Positions 51,451-60,475 of a stretch of 64,000 nucleotides of DNA are shown here, one piece after another (position 1 is the first letter of the stretch; each line of letters starts with the position of its first letter). The notes beneath the pieces were generated by a model. It worked only from the letters and a program-made list of their open reading frames with translations. It was not told the origin of the DNA and made no database searches. The DNA comes from Pseudomonadota bacterium (GTDB lineage Bacteria > Pseudomonadota > Gammaproteobacteria > Pseudomonadales > Pseudohongiellaceae): positions 62,001-126,000 of the forward strand of contig JAQBSZ010000004.1 of assembly GCA_027623555.1 (NCBI GenBank). Direction: 5' to 3'. Made by a program: the position numbers and the translations under genes.

Positions 51451-52743
51451 ATGAGCGGAGCAAAACAGGACGCATACCACAAGATCCACCTGGCTCCAGC
51501 AAGCAAGCCGAGTAGCTGCCCGATCGATCATGATTTTACTCCGTTTAATGCCGACTACCTGGAGAATCCTTATCCTCAACTGGAAAGATTTAGTCAGGAG
51601 CAACCGATTTTTTATTCGGAACAGCTGGGTTACCTGGTACTGACCCGCCACCAGGACATTCTGGAAGTGTTCAAGAACTCTGCAGTGTTTTCCTCTGAAA
51701 ATGTTCAGGATCCGGTTTTTCCAGTGTGCCCGAAAGCGGCCGAAATTTTGGCGGTCGATGACTATAATCCTGTCGCCGTCATGTCTAACCGACAACAACC
51801 CGACCACACTCGAATTCGCAAATTTACCCGGGAAGGGTTTTCTTCCCGGCGCATGAAAATGCTCGAGCCCTATATTCGCGAGTGCAGTGATGAACTTCTG
51901 GACCAAATGCTTAAAAACGGCAGCCCGGCGGAATTCGTAGGCTCATTCGGCCATCCCTTACCGGGCCAGGTCATTTTTCGGTTTATCGGATTTCCACAGC
52001 ACGACTACGATGAATTAGTCGGTTGGACAGGAAACCGTCTGGCCTTTACCTGGGGTAAGCCTGCAGAACATGAGCAAGTAGCTATCGCCGGGAATATGCT
52101 GAGGTATTGGCGGTACTGCAGGGATTTCGTTGCCAGCCGTAACGCCCAGCCGGAAGATGATCTCACTTCGGAACTGCTGGCGGCGCACAAGGCGAATCCA
52201 GAGGAGCTCAGCTACCGGGAAGTAGAGTCAATAATCTATGGCATCTCTTTTGCCGGGCACGAAATCGTCAGTAATTTTATTGCCCTGACCCTGCTCAATG
52301 TCCTGCCGAATAGAGAGCAGTGGCGTGCACTGTGTCAGGATGCGAGTCTGATTCCAAATGCCCTGGAAGAAGTATTGCGCTGTGATTCTCCGCAAACCAG
52401 CTGGCGAAGAATTGCTACCCGGGACACCCGTATTGGTGGTATCGATATACCTGCCGGTACCCAGATCTTTCTGAGCCTGGGTGCAGCGAACCATGAAGAA
52501 GACTTATTTTCTGAGCCTGCTGATTTTGATATCTATCGACGCAATGCATCCAGGCATATCTCCTTTGGCCATGGCATTCATTTTTGCCTGGGTGCACGGC
52601 TGGCCAGGACGGAAGGTCAGATCGCCATTGAGGCATTAACGAAGCGAATCCCCGATTTACGTCTTGTCGAAAACCAGAGCTTGCAATTTGCACCCAACAT
52701 TACCTTCCGCGGGCCGCGGGAATTGTATGTAGAGTGGGGCTAA
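51451..52743 (+). CDS. Cytochrome P450 (430 aa)
   Basis: Soluble bacterial P450 expected to hydroxylate or O-dealkylate a small substrate with external ferredoxin partners. ATG 51451 follows GAGAGAGG; the earlier ATG at 51352 abuts the terminator. Signatures: haem loop FGHGIHFCLG with Cys379, ExxR in the K helix (EEVLR), and I-helix FAGHEIVSN. In the last, the usual acid-Thr pair is Glu271-Ile272, so the conserved oxygen-activating Thr is missing. No ferredoxin or reductase gene is adjacent. Next to pobA and pca genes, a role feeding 4-hydroxybenzoate or protocatechuate (for example from a methoxybenzoate) is possible but unproven. Confidence 0.92.
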   Translation: MSGAKQDAYHKIHLAPASKPSSCPIDHDFTPFNADYLENPYPQLERFSQEQPIFYSEQLGYLVLTRHQDILEVFKNSAVFSSENVQDPVFPVCPKAAEILAVDDYNPVAVMSNRQQPDHTRIRKFTREGFSSRRMKMLEPYIRECSDELLDQMLKNGSPAEFVGSFGHPLPGQVIFRFIGFPQHDYDELVGWTGNRLAFTWGKPAEHEQVAIAGNMLRYWRYCRDFVASRNAQPEDDLTSELLAAHKANPEELSYREVESIIYGISFAGHEIVSNFIALTLLNVLPNREQWRALCQDASLIPNALEEVLRCDSPQTSWRRIATRDTRIGGIDIPAGTQIFLSLGAANHEEDLFSEPADFDIYRRNASRHISFGHGIHFCLGARLARTEGQIAIEALTKRIPDLRLVENQSLQFAPNITFRGPRELYVEWG

Positions 52744-52823
52744 GAGCGGGGCCAAGAACAGGGCTAAGAGTAGGCAAAAGCGCGTAAGCAGAATTCTCTG
52801 GCGCAGGCCGCCGCCGACTTCCT

Positions 52824-53993
52824 TCAAGTTAACCCAACATAACGTTCTGCCAGCGCTTTGGATGCCGCTGAGGATTGGCTTAGAAAATCGAATTCCGCTG
52901 CCTGTAAGCGCTGCTGAAAAGGATCGGCGTCGGGAAACTTGTGCAGTAAGAATGTCATGTACCAGGAAAAATTTTCTCCCAGCCAGATGCGGCGCAAACA
53001 TTCAAGGGAATACGTCTCCAGCAGCTGCTCAGTACCCCTCTGGTACCAGGCGGCAATCGCCTTATCAAGAATAGCCACATCAGCAACCGCCAGGTTCATG
53101 CCTTTGGCACCTGTTGGCGGCACGATATGGGCGGCATCACCAGCGAGCAGTAATCGGTTATAGCGCATGGTTTCGCAGACAAAGCTGCGCATCGGGGTAA
53201 TCCCTTTCTCGAGAATATTTCCTTCCTTGAGAGTCCAGTCCGGAATGGTTTCGAGGCGAGCATGCAATTCCTGCCAGATTCTGTCATCAGACCAATTATC
53301 GAGTGAATCGTCTGGCGGGCACTGCAAATAATTTCGGGTCACACCTGGTGAACGCATACTATGCAGTGCAAAACCGGTCGGGCTATTGGCGTAGACCAGT
53401 TCCGTTGACGAAGGGGGAGCTTCTACTAAAATGCCTAACCACGCAAAGGGGTAATCTCGATCGAAGCATACAAGCTTGTCTTCTGGAATAGATCTTCTAC
53501 TCACCCCATGGAAACCGTCGCAACCGGCAATAAAATCACAGCTTAGTTTTTGTTGTACACCGTCTAGCAGAAATTCGAGAGAAGGCTGAGTGCTATCCAG
53601 ATCATGAATACTAACGTCAACCACATCGAAAACTAGCTTGCCACTGGCGGCCAGGCGTGCACTGATCAAGTCTTTAACAACTTCCTGCTGGCCGTAAATC
53701 GTAATTCCCTTACCATTCGTCAACTCAGCAAAGTCGATGCGATGCGCATGGTTGTTAAAGCGGATCTCAATGCCAAAATGCTGCATACCTTCTCTTTTCA
53801 AGCGCTCGCCAAGACCAACTTCGGATAACAGATTTACTGTTCCCTGTTCGAGTACGCCGGCGCGAACCCGATTTTCCACGTAGTCGCGGCTGCGATTCTC
53901 AAGCACAATAGACTCGATCCCTCGCAGTGATAGAAGGTGGGACAACAGGAGGCCAGCGGGGCCGGCGCCGATTATGCCGACTTGTGTCTGCAT
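52824..53993 (-). CDS. pobA: 4-hydroxybenzoate 3-monooxygenase (389 aa)
   Basis: FAD monooxygenase converting 4-hydroxybenzoate and NAD(P)H to protocatechuate. Motifs: GAGPAG dinucleotide loop (9-14), CDGFHGVSR (DG motif), YANSPTGFALHSMRSP, GDAAHIVPPTGAKGMNLA (FAD ribityl site). The length matches classic PobA. ATG 53993 (MQTQVGIIGAG) is preferred to 54041. It is divergent from the pcaC-pcaHG-pcaB run, whose enzymes use its product. The intergenic 220 bp should hold both promoters; I see no clear PobR/PcaQ box. Confidence 0.95.
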   Translation of the reverse strand: MQTQVGIIGAGPAGLLLSHLLSLRGIESIVLENRSRDYVENRVRAGVLEQGTVNLLSEVGLGERLKREGMQHFGIEIRFNNHAHRIDFAELTNGKGITIYGQQEVVKDLISARLAASGKLVFDVVDVSIHDLDSTQPSLEFLLDGVQQKLSCDFIAGCDGFHGVSRRSIPEDKLVCFDRDYPFAWLGILVEAPPSSTELVYANSPTGFALHSMRSPGVTRNYLQCPPDDSLDNWSDDRIWQELHARLETIPDWTLKEGNILEKGITPMRSFVCETMRYNRLLLAGDAAHIVPPTGAKGMNLAVADVAILDKAIAAWYQRGTEQLLETYSLECLRRIWLGENFSWYMTFLLHKFPDADPFQQRLQAAEFDFLSQSSAASKALAERYVGLT

Positions 53994-54216
53994 TTTTTTA
54001 TGTTCTTGATGAGGTTCAGGAATTAAGCAAGCTATGCCCACTCAAATATTTTTGTCGTATCGCATTAAAGCTCGAATAGGGCGATTAATGAACCATTTTT
54101 TACATTTACAATTCAACAGCATCGTTGTTTACTGACGGCTTATGTAGCAGCGTGCTAAACCCGCAGGTATCTGCTTTAGGCAATAGACAACAGTGAATAA
54201 CGCAACGAGGTAAGAC

Positions 54217-54627
54217 GTGTCGGAAGAAAAGGTAGATAGTGAACTCTTCGAGCTGGGCATGAAGATCAGGAGAGAGGTGTTAGGGGACGGGTATGTGGAT
54301 TCCGCTGTGGCCGCCAGCACAGAATTTGACCAGGACTTTCAGCGACTCATTACTGCATCGGCCTGGGGATTGGTATGGGGAAGGGATACGTTAACTAAGC
54401 GGGATAGAAGTTTGATAACGGTTACCCAGTTGGCCAGTCTTGGTCATCACGAAGAACTCGCTCTACACTTGAGGGCCACAGCCAACACTGGACTTTCACG
54501 TGATGATATAAAGGAAGCACTATTGCATGTAGCTATCTATTCCGGAGTTCCAGCAGCGAACAGTGCATTCAGAGTTGCGAAGAAAGTCTTCAATGAGATG
54601 GATCAAACCACCATTGCAAAGAAATGA
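54217..54627 (+). CDS. pcaC: 4-carboxymuconolactone decarboxylase (136 aa)
   Basis: Decarboxylates gamma-carboxymuconolactone to beta-ketoadipate enol-lactone. GTG start preceded by ACGAGG. Family blocks: FQRLITASAWGLVWGRDTLTKRDRSLITV, LASLGHHEELALHLRATANTGLSRDDIKEALLHVAIYSGVPAANSAFRVA. First of the pcaC-pcaH-pcaG-pcaB series. Confidence 0.95.
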   Translation: MSEEKVDSELFELGMKIRREVLGDGYVDSAVAASTEFDQDFQRLITASAWGLVWGRDTLTKRDRSLITVTQLASLGHHEELALHLRATANTGLSRDDIKEALLHVAIYSGVPAANSAFRVAKKVFNEMDQTTIAKK

Positions 54628-54681
54628 TTAGAAGTAGTTACCTAAACCTGACATCCGGGAAATAGCCTAAACCTTTCTGTC

Positions 54682-55434
54682 ATGACAAGCATCGACTGGT
54701 CACAACATCCTCCTTTTATCTATCCAGACTACAAATCTTCCGTTCTGCGGGGACCGACGCAGTCGATGCTGGACATTGGAGCGCTCTATGCAAAGGCGTC
54801 TGCCATCCGCATGGGCGAGCTAAGTGGCTCTCTAACTGATCGCTTTGTGCCGGGCGAGGCGGATCACGATTTGATCCGCAATGCACAACAGGGGGGCGCC
54901 CCTCTTGGCGAACGAATCGTCGTATCGGGCCGGGTATTGAACCAGCAGGGTAAGCCGGTTCCTGGAGTGCTTATCGAAATATGGCAGGCAAACTCTTGCG
55001 GCCGCTATGCGCACAAGGTAGACCAACATGACGCACCGTTAGATCCCAATTTTAGAGGGGTTGGCCGTTGCCTTTCTGACCGGGATGGTAGCTACCGTTT
55101 TTACACAATCAAACCCGCTGCTTATCCGTGGAAAAATCACCCCAATGCCTGGCGGCCGCAACACATTCACTTCTCACTCATCGGCCAGTCTATCGACAGT
55201 CGACTGGTCACGCAGATGTACTTTCCGGGTGATCCGCTGCTGGGCTTCGATCCCATTTTCAATGCCACACCCGGTTCGGCACAGGAGCGACTGATCGCAA
55301 CACTGGATCTTGGCATTACCGAAGCAGACTTTGCCCTGGGTTATCACTTTGACATCGTCATCGCGGGTTGCCGAGCAACTGGGCAGGAAGAAAAAACAGC
55401 AGAAAGCAGGACGGCAACTAATGCAGAATCATAA
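54682..55434 (+). CDS. pcaH: Protocatechuate 3,4-dioxygenase beta subunit (250 aa)
   Basis: Catalytic, Fe(III)-binding subunit cleaving protocatechuate to 3-carboxy-cis,cis-muconate. The four iron ligands are visible: Tyr109 (CGRYAH), Tyr148 (AAYPW), and His161/His163 (PQHIHF), nearly the same positions as in Pseudomonas. GRVLNQQGKPVPGVLIEIWQANSCGRY is the intradiol signature. It overlaps pcaG by 14 bp, coupling the two subunits. Confidence 0.96.
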   Translation: MTSIDWSQHPPFIYPDYKSSVLRGPTQSMLDIGALYAKASAIRMGELSGSLTDRFVPGEADHDLIRNAQQGGAPLGERIVVSGRVLNQQGKPVPGVLIEIWQANSCGRYAHKVDQHDAPLDPNFRGVGRCLSDRDGSYRFYTIKPAAYPWKNHPNAWRPQHIHFSLIGQSIDSRLVTQMYFPGDPLLGFDPIFNATPGSAQERLIATLDLGITEADFALGYHFDIVIAGCRATGQEEKTAESRTATNAES

Positions 55435-55990
55435 GAAATACCCGCCAACGCCGTCCCAGACAGTCGGTCCGTTTTTCACCATCGGGTTAAGCTCGACTGA
55501 TGCTGCAGGTGGATTGGCCAGTCCAGTGACGAATGAAATAGCAGGAGAAGGTGAGGAAATTCGAATCCGCGGCAGGGTACTGGACGGCAACGGGGACCCG
55601 GTGCCTGATGCGATGATTGAGATATGGCAAGCCGACAGCAAGGGCAGTTTTACCAATTGCGAGTTTATGGGTTTCGCACGCAGCGAAACCGGCGCAGGTC
55701 CTGATCATTGTTTTCAATTCAAGACGATCAAACCGGCTGCTGCCAGCAATCTGGAAGCACCCTATATATCAGTAATTGTGTACATGCGTGGACTACTGAC
55801 CCAGGCTTATACCCGATTGTATTTTTCCGACGAAGCTGAAGCGAACTCTAAAGATATTGTCCTGAGTCAATTGTCGGAAGCAAGAAGAAACACTCTATTG
55901 GCAAAAAGCCAGCAAGCAGCAGATGGGCTTTCCTATGAATTCGATATTCGTATGCAGGGTGACAGGGAAACAGTGTTCTTCAGTGTGTAG
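55421..55990 (+). CDS. pcaG: Protocatechuate 3,4-dioxygenase alpha subunit (189 aa)
   Basis: ATG 55421 (MQNHKKYPPTPSQTVGPFF) is the correct start; TPSQTVGPFF is the alpha-subunit hallmark. GRVLDGNGDPVPDAMIEIWQAD repeats the intradiol fold, while the iron ligands are absent, as expected for the alpha chain. It completes the alpha-beta dioxygenase with pcaH. Confidence 0.95.
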   Translation: MQNHKKYPPTPSQTVGPFFTIGLSSTDAAGGLASPVTNEIAGEGEEIRIRGRVLDGNGDPVPDAMIEIWQADSKGSFTNCEFMGFARSETGAGPDHCFQFKTIKPAAASNLEAPYISVIVYMRGLLTQAYTRLYFSDEAEANSKDIVLSQLSEARRNTLLAKSQQAADGLSYEFDIRMQGDRETVFFSV

Positions 55991-56002
55991 AGGAAACAGG
56001 AA

Positions 56003-57325
56003 ATGGTAAGTGCCTTCGATTCGTCAATCAGTTCTTCCGCTTTTTCAGATAAAGAATTGGCGGACTTGTTCAGCGACGAGGCCGAACTTCAAGCACTTAT
56101 CAAAGTGGAGCGAGCACTGGCTCGAGTTCAGGAATCCCTCGGCATTATCCCGCAAGGAGCAGGAGAAGAGATTAGTTGCGCACTGGAATGCCCTGCCCTG
56201 GATACGGCTTCTCTGGCTGAGGGATTTAATAAAGACGGCATTCCTATTCCGGCTCTACTGAAGCAACTCAGAGAAATCCTGCCTGGAACTGCCGCGAATT
56301 ATTTGCATTGGGGCGCTACCAGTCAGGACATTATGGATACGGCGCTCGTTCTGAGGCTAAAGACTGCCACTGATGTTATCAACAAAAATTTATCGCAATT
56401 ATGTAAGCAGTTGGCTGCGTTAGCACAGCAGCATAGAGCCACCGTTATGGTAGCTCGCACCCGCAATCAAAGCGCAGCACCAACTGTGTTCGGTTTAAAA
56501 ATCGTAAATTGGTTAATGCCGCTGCAACGGCAGCAAATACGCCTGCAAGAATTGTTACCCCGTTTGCTGGTTGTTCAGTTCGGTGGCGCCGTAGGCACCA
56601 ATGCGGCGCTGGGAAGCAAAGGGCTGCTGGTAAATCAGGCATTGGCGGAAGCTCTGGAGCTAAATCCAACTGCTGTACCGTGGCATGCGCAGCGAGATGG
56701 CATCGTAGAGTTTGCTAACTGGTGTAGTTTGACTGCCGGCGTCATTGGCAAGATGGGCCAGGACCTGCTTCTGATGTCTCAGAATGAAGTGGCCGAAATA
56801 GCGTTCAGTGGCGCGGGAAAATCCTCCACCATGCCCAATAAAGCCAACCCGGTCTTGCCAGAAACTCTGCTTGCCCTCGCCCATTTCTGTCGTAGTCAAG
56901 CTGATTTGATGCAGCAGACCTTGCTCGCGACCCATGAGCGTGATGGCGTAGGCATGTCTTTAGAGCGGATTGCTCTGGCACCGTTGGTGTGTGCCAGTGG
57001 CGCCAGTGTGCGTCTTGCTTCCCAGTGTATAGACACTATGCAGATCAATACAAAAGCCATGGGAAAAAACCTGATGGCCGGTAACGGATCAATTATGGCC
57101 GAAGCCGCTGTGTTTGCATTGAGCCAGGTTATGGATCGACTGGCGGCCTCTGAATTAGTAGCCAAGGCCTGCGGCATCGCCGCGCAAAACGATACGCAAC
57201 TGATCGATGAATTACGCAAACTGGTTGAACTACCCCTTGATTGGGAAAGCTTGAAACAAGCCGAGAATTACCTCGGTGTGGCGGATGCGATTATCGACCA
57301 GGTGCTGAAGTCTGCAACGCCTTGA
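56003..57325 (+). CDS. pcaB: 3-carboxy-cis,cis-muconate cycloisomerase (440 aa)
   Basis: Fumarase/aspartase-superfamily enzyme lactonising the product of PcaGH. The superfamily signature SSTMPNKANPV is at about 274-284, with LHWGATSQDIMDTALVLR (catalytic His region) and RTRNQSAAPTVFGLK. The length is normal. It is separated from pcaG by 12 bp. pcaD and the thiolase/CoA-transferase genes for the end of the pathway are not in this window. Confidence 0.95.
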   Translation: MVSAFDSSISSSAFSDKELADLFSDEAELQALIKVERALARVQESLGIIPQGAGEEISCALECPALDTASLAEGFNKDGIPIPALLKQLREILPGTAANYLHWGATSQDIMDTALVLRLKTATDVINKNLSQLCKQLAALAQQHRATVMVARTRNQSAAPTVFGLKIVNWLMPLQRQQIRLQELLPRLLVVQFGGAVGTNAALGSKGLLVNQALAEALELNPTAVPWHAQRDGIVEFANWCSLTAGVIGKMGQDLLLMSQNEVAEIAFSGAGKSSTMPNKANPVLPETLLALAHFCRSQADLMQQTLLATHERDGVGMSLERIALAPLVCASGASVRLASQCIDTMQINTKAMGKNLMAGNGSIMAEAAVFALSQVMDRLAASELVAKACGIAAQNDTQLIDELRKLVELPLDWESLKQAENYLGVADAIIDQVLKSATP

Positions 57326-57454
57326 GGCCTGTGTAGGCGACCCACACTCGAAGATTGCGAGAAAATTCCATCGATCATTTTGATGGCGGGTCCAGATTAA
57401 TCCTACTGGATGGATTTAGAAGAACAGATAAGCTTTTTCCTCTCTTCTCAGTTT

Positions 57455-57961
57455 CTAGTCACTTTCCCGTAACTCAAAGCGGATATTCAGGTAGACAATG
57501 GATTCAGTCTCCTTGATTCCATGGGGCACACCGGGTGGGATGAAAACGAGATCGCCTGCCCTGATGATTCTTTCATGCCCCCCTTCTATTACACCCCCGC
57601 GGAAATCCCCTGGCCCGGCCCCTGCTTGCGCGCCTACCAGGGTGCCACCGGTAACAACCACGCCAACGCCTTCGCGTATTACCCATACTTCTGTAATACG
57701 CCCGTGTTGCAGGATAGTCTCTGCGGCCTGGATGTGACGCACATTGACACTAAAAATACCTCCTTCCAGTAAACGTTTGGTGGCCAGACCGTTACCGCGC
57801 AGCTGACTCGCCGCTTCCAGGATTTCACTAAATGAAATATCCACGGCGCGGTCGGTGGGCGCAGGTGGTGCATTGGCAGTTTGCGCGTGGACCGTTGTAG
57901 AAATAAAGCTTGTAATTAAAAAGAGAGTTAAACCCAGTAGCAGTCGTTTTTGTATCATCAT
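57455..57961 (-). CDS. Secreted single-domain cupin protein (168 aa)
   Basis: Signal peptide about 1-26 (TTVHAQ). Cupin motifs RITEVWVIREGVGVVVTGG and RAGDLVFIPPGVPHGIKE; the first motif lacks the usual histidines, so metal binding may be weak. Function unknown; a periplasmic isomerase or binding protein is possible. Divergent from the DUF6152-like gene. Confidence 0.75.
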   Translation of the reverse strand: MMIQKRLLLGLTLFLITSFISTTVHAQTANAPPAPTDRAVDISFSEILEAASQLRGNGLATKRLLEGGIFSVNVRHIQAAETILQHGRITEVWVIREGVGVVVTGGTLVGAQAGAGPGDFRGGVIEGGHERIIRAGDLVFIPPGVPHGIKETESIVYLNIRFELRESD

Positions 57962-58046
57962 TGATGTTGATCCCGGTGCGGTGAAAGACTAGACAAAGCT
58001 GTCTGAATGCAGATACCTTAAATGATCCCAAAACATTCTAACTGGA

Positions 58047-59078
58047 TTGATTGTGATTGCCAGATGTCTCTTCCTCATGACGCTGATGGTAACAGGCGCG
58101 GCGAATGCCCATCACTCCCGCGCTGCATTCGATCTGAGTTCAACCATCGAAGTAGAAGGCACGCTTAGCGAGATGTCATGGCGCAACCCACACGCCTTCC
58201 TGGTAGTAGACAGCTTCGATGAGAATGGCAACGCGGTGCGCTGGACTTTTGAAGGGCACTCGATAGCGGGCCTGACACGACTCGGGTGGTCTCCAGAGAC
58301 GTTCAACATTGGCGAGCGCGTGGTCGTGGCCGCTCGGCCCAATCGAAACGCCGACCGCCGCTTCGGCCTGTTGAATCATATCACCCGTGCAGACGGCACA
58401 ACATTCTATGCATTCAGTCGACCCGAAGGGTCAGCGCCACCACCGCGGCGACCAGTGGCGCCATCTACAAACTTCAGCGGTATCTGGCGACCAATCGTTG
58501 ATTCGCAACAGGCACTCGTAGGTGGCTTCGAGCCTCCGACCGACTGGCCGTATACCGAAAAAGGCCGGGCGGAAGTCGATCGCTTCAACCTGAACGATGA
58601 TCCCGGGCTCGACTGTGTGCCCTATCCGATGCCACGATTGACACGCTGGCCGTACAATCAGCGCTGGACCGTTTCTGGCGACAACATCACGATAATCCAT
58701 GAGCAGGCATCCTCGGTGCGCAATGTATCGCTGCTGCCGGGCGCGTCAGTGCCGCCGAGCCATGTGCCGGATCAGGTGGGTTACTCAGTTGGCCAAATAG
58801 ATGCGGACGGTACACTGGTGGTAACCACCCGCGGATTCGCCGCGACAACCTGGGGTAGCGAACGGGGCGTGAGTTCCAGCGAACAGAAACGGGTGGTGGA
58901 ACGCTATCGGCTAAGCGATGGCGGATACGGACTTGAGCTCGTTTATGAAATTACCGATCCGGAGTATCTCAGCGAGACAGTTGAATTAGGCAGAAGCTTC
59001 CTGCTGGTGTCTGACTATCCGTTCACTGAGGTGGAGTGCGATGCTGTCACGGCACGCAGGCATCTGCAGTTCGACTAA
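58047..59078 (+). CDS. DUF6152-like secreted protein (about 333-343 aa)
   Basis: Signal peptide followed by NAHHSRAAFDLSSTIEVEGTLSEMSWRNPHAFLVV, the conserved N-terminal block of DUF6152 proteins, then a second domain (FSGIWRP, DCVPYPMPRLTRWPYNQRW) that recurs in proteins of unknown function from marine bacteria. The start is unclear: TTG 58047, GTG 58053 and ATG 58077 are all in frame. It ends 4 bp from the stop of the convergent aldolase-like gene. Confidence 0.7.
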   Translation: MIVIARCLFLMTLMVTGAANAHHSRAAFDLSSTIEVEGTLSEMSWRNPHAFLVVDSFDENGNAVRWTFEGHSIAGLTRLGWSPETFNIGERVVVAARPNRNADRRFGLLNHITRADGTTFYAFSRPEGSAPPPRRPVAPSTNFSGIWRPIVDSQQALVGGFEPPTDWPYTEKGRAEVDRFNLNDDPGLDCVPYPMPRLTRWPYNQRWTVSGDNITIIHEQASSVRNVSLLPGASVPPSHVPDQVGYSVGQIDADGTLVVTTRGFAATTWGSERGVSSSEQKRVVERYRLSDGGYGLELVYEITDPEYLSETVELGRSFLLVSDYPFTEVECDAVTARRHLQFD

Positions 59079-59082
59079 GAGT

Positions 59083-59976
59083 CTAGGGGCCTCTGAACAA
59101 GCCAGCCCTGAGCAGTACACCATTCAGTCTTTTCTCCAGTTCTGGCGAAGCCGGTGCCATTGGCAGTCTGTGCTCATTGGTCGGAATCAATCCCATTCGC
59201 TTCATCATGTACTTGATCGGAATAGGATTGGTATCAAAGAAAACCGACTGGTTTAACTCGAAGAGTCGATGGTGCAGTTCCCTGCCTTTGTTCAAGTCGT
59301 TTGCCCATACCGCCTCACACATTTCAGCAAGTATTCCCGGCAGCAAGTTGCCCACGGCATTCATCAGCCCAACAGCACCGATGGCCAACTCGGGAAAACT
59401 CAATTCTTCCAGACCAACGAAGACCTTGAAATCGGGAAACCTGGCCAGGCATTCGGACACGAAGCCGAGATCATTTACTGCATGCTTCATGCCTACGAAA
59501 TAGGGAGACTCTGCCTTGAGTTCAGTGACAGTGTCGATCGTTATCGAGACCGCCGCACGCCCCGGGATGTGATAAACAAGCCAGGGAATATCTGTCTCTT
59601 TAGTGACCTCAAGGTAATAGTCAATCAGTCCGCGCTGCGGTGGCTTGATGTAATAAGGAGTCACAATAAGCAGCGCATCTACTCCGGCGGTGACAGCATG
59701 ATCAGTCAATGCCTGGGTTTCACTCAGCGACTGTGAGCCGGTGGCAGCGACGACTGGAATAGCTCCGTTGGTGGCAGCAACTGCAACATCGACCAGTGCA
59801 TTTCTCTCAGCAACGGTAAGGGTTGATGGTTCGGCAGACGTGCCATTCACCAGAATTCCGTGTGATCCTTCTTCAATGTGCCACTCAATCAGCCGCGCAA
59901 AAGAATCGAAGTCGATGCTGCCGTCCTGCATGGGCGTAATCAGAGGAGGAATCGATCCTTTTATGTCTTTGTGCAT
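59083..59976 (-). CDS. DapA/NAL-family Schiff-base aldolase, likely catabolic (297 aa)
   Basis: TIM-barrel class I aldolase related to 4-hydroxy-tetrahydrodipicolinate synthase. Schiff-base Lys164 (FVGMKHA), Tyr135 and Arg140 (VYHIPGR) are conserved. The substrate loop reads GTSAEPSTLT rather than GTTGE, indicating a pyruvate aldolase of other specificity. Being clustered with hpaR and hpaG, it may supply the final aldol cleavage in place of HpaI, releasing pyruvate. A housekeeping lysine role is less likely. Confidence 0.8.
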   Translation of the reverse strand: MHKDIKGSIPPLITPMQDGSIDFDSFARLIEWHIEEGSHGILVNGTSAEPSTLTVAERNALVDVAVAATNGAIPVVAATGSQSLSETQALTDHAVTAGVDALLIVTPYYIKPPQRGLIDYYLEVTKETDIPWLVYHIPGRAAVSITIDTVTELKAESPYFVGMKHAVNDLGFVSECLARFPDFKVFVGLEELSFPELAIGAVGLMNAVGNLLPGILAEMCEAVWANDLNKGRELHHRLFELNQSVFFDTNPIPIKYMMKRMGLIPTNEHRLPMAPASPELEKRLNGVLLRAGLFRGP

Positions 59977-60025
59977 TCGTGCAGTCCTGTAGTGTTCGGA
60001 TACATCGGTTTTCTGGTAGTAATCC

Positions 60026-60460
60026 TCACCCGGTCAAACGGTCATTCAGCGACACCAACTTGCTGAGAAAATCGTCAAGCTCTGCGCTGCCGATCTTTGC
60101 TTCAAGAGCCCGGTAGATCTTCTCTGATTCCGGGACAACTTGCTGATACACTTTGCGGCCTTTTCTTGTCAGGGATATGAGCACTTTGCGTTGGTCGGAA
60201 GGATCTGAGGATCGGCTTAGCAAACCACCCTCTTCCAGGTTCTTGAGTATGCGGGTAAGGCTCGGCGGCAGGATTATGCTCTGCGTTGCCAGTTCGTAGG
60301 CCTCGAGTTTGTCACGGCTGGCCAATACCCGGATGACTCGCCATTGTTGATCGGTAAGGCCAAAACTTCTGAGCATGGGCCGAAACAGAGACATGCTTGA
60401 TTCTCTGGCCAGCAATAGCTGCATTGGCAAACTACGGTTTATGTCTCTCAGGCGCGCCAT
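60026..60460 (-). CDS. hpaR: MarR-family regulator of homoprotocatechuate degradation (144 aa)
   Basis: Resembles E. coli HpaR in length and blocks: LLLARESSMSLFRPMLRSFGLTDQQWRVIRVLA, LPPSLTRILKNLEEGGLLSRSSDPSDQRKVLISLT (recognition helix and wing). It is expected to repress the divergent hpa promoters and be released by the aromatic acid. It lies 15 bp after hpaG in the same operon. A likely operator is at 61403-61414. Confidence 0.9.
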   Translation of the reverse strand: MARLRDINRSLPMQLLLARESSMSLFRPMLRSFGLTDQQWRVIRVLASRDKLEAYELATQSIILPPSLTRILKNLEEGGLLSRSSDPSDQRKVLISLTRKGRKVYQQVVPESEKIYRALEAKIGSAELDDFLSKLVSLNDRLTG

Positions 60461-60475
60461 AGATAAATGAACTTA

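Noticed and set aside
59083-59976. Housekeeping lysine-biosynthesis dapA
   Set aside because: The GTTGE loop is altered to GTSAE and the gene lies in an hpa operon, so a catabolic aldolase is more likely.
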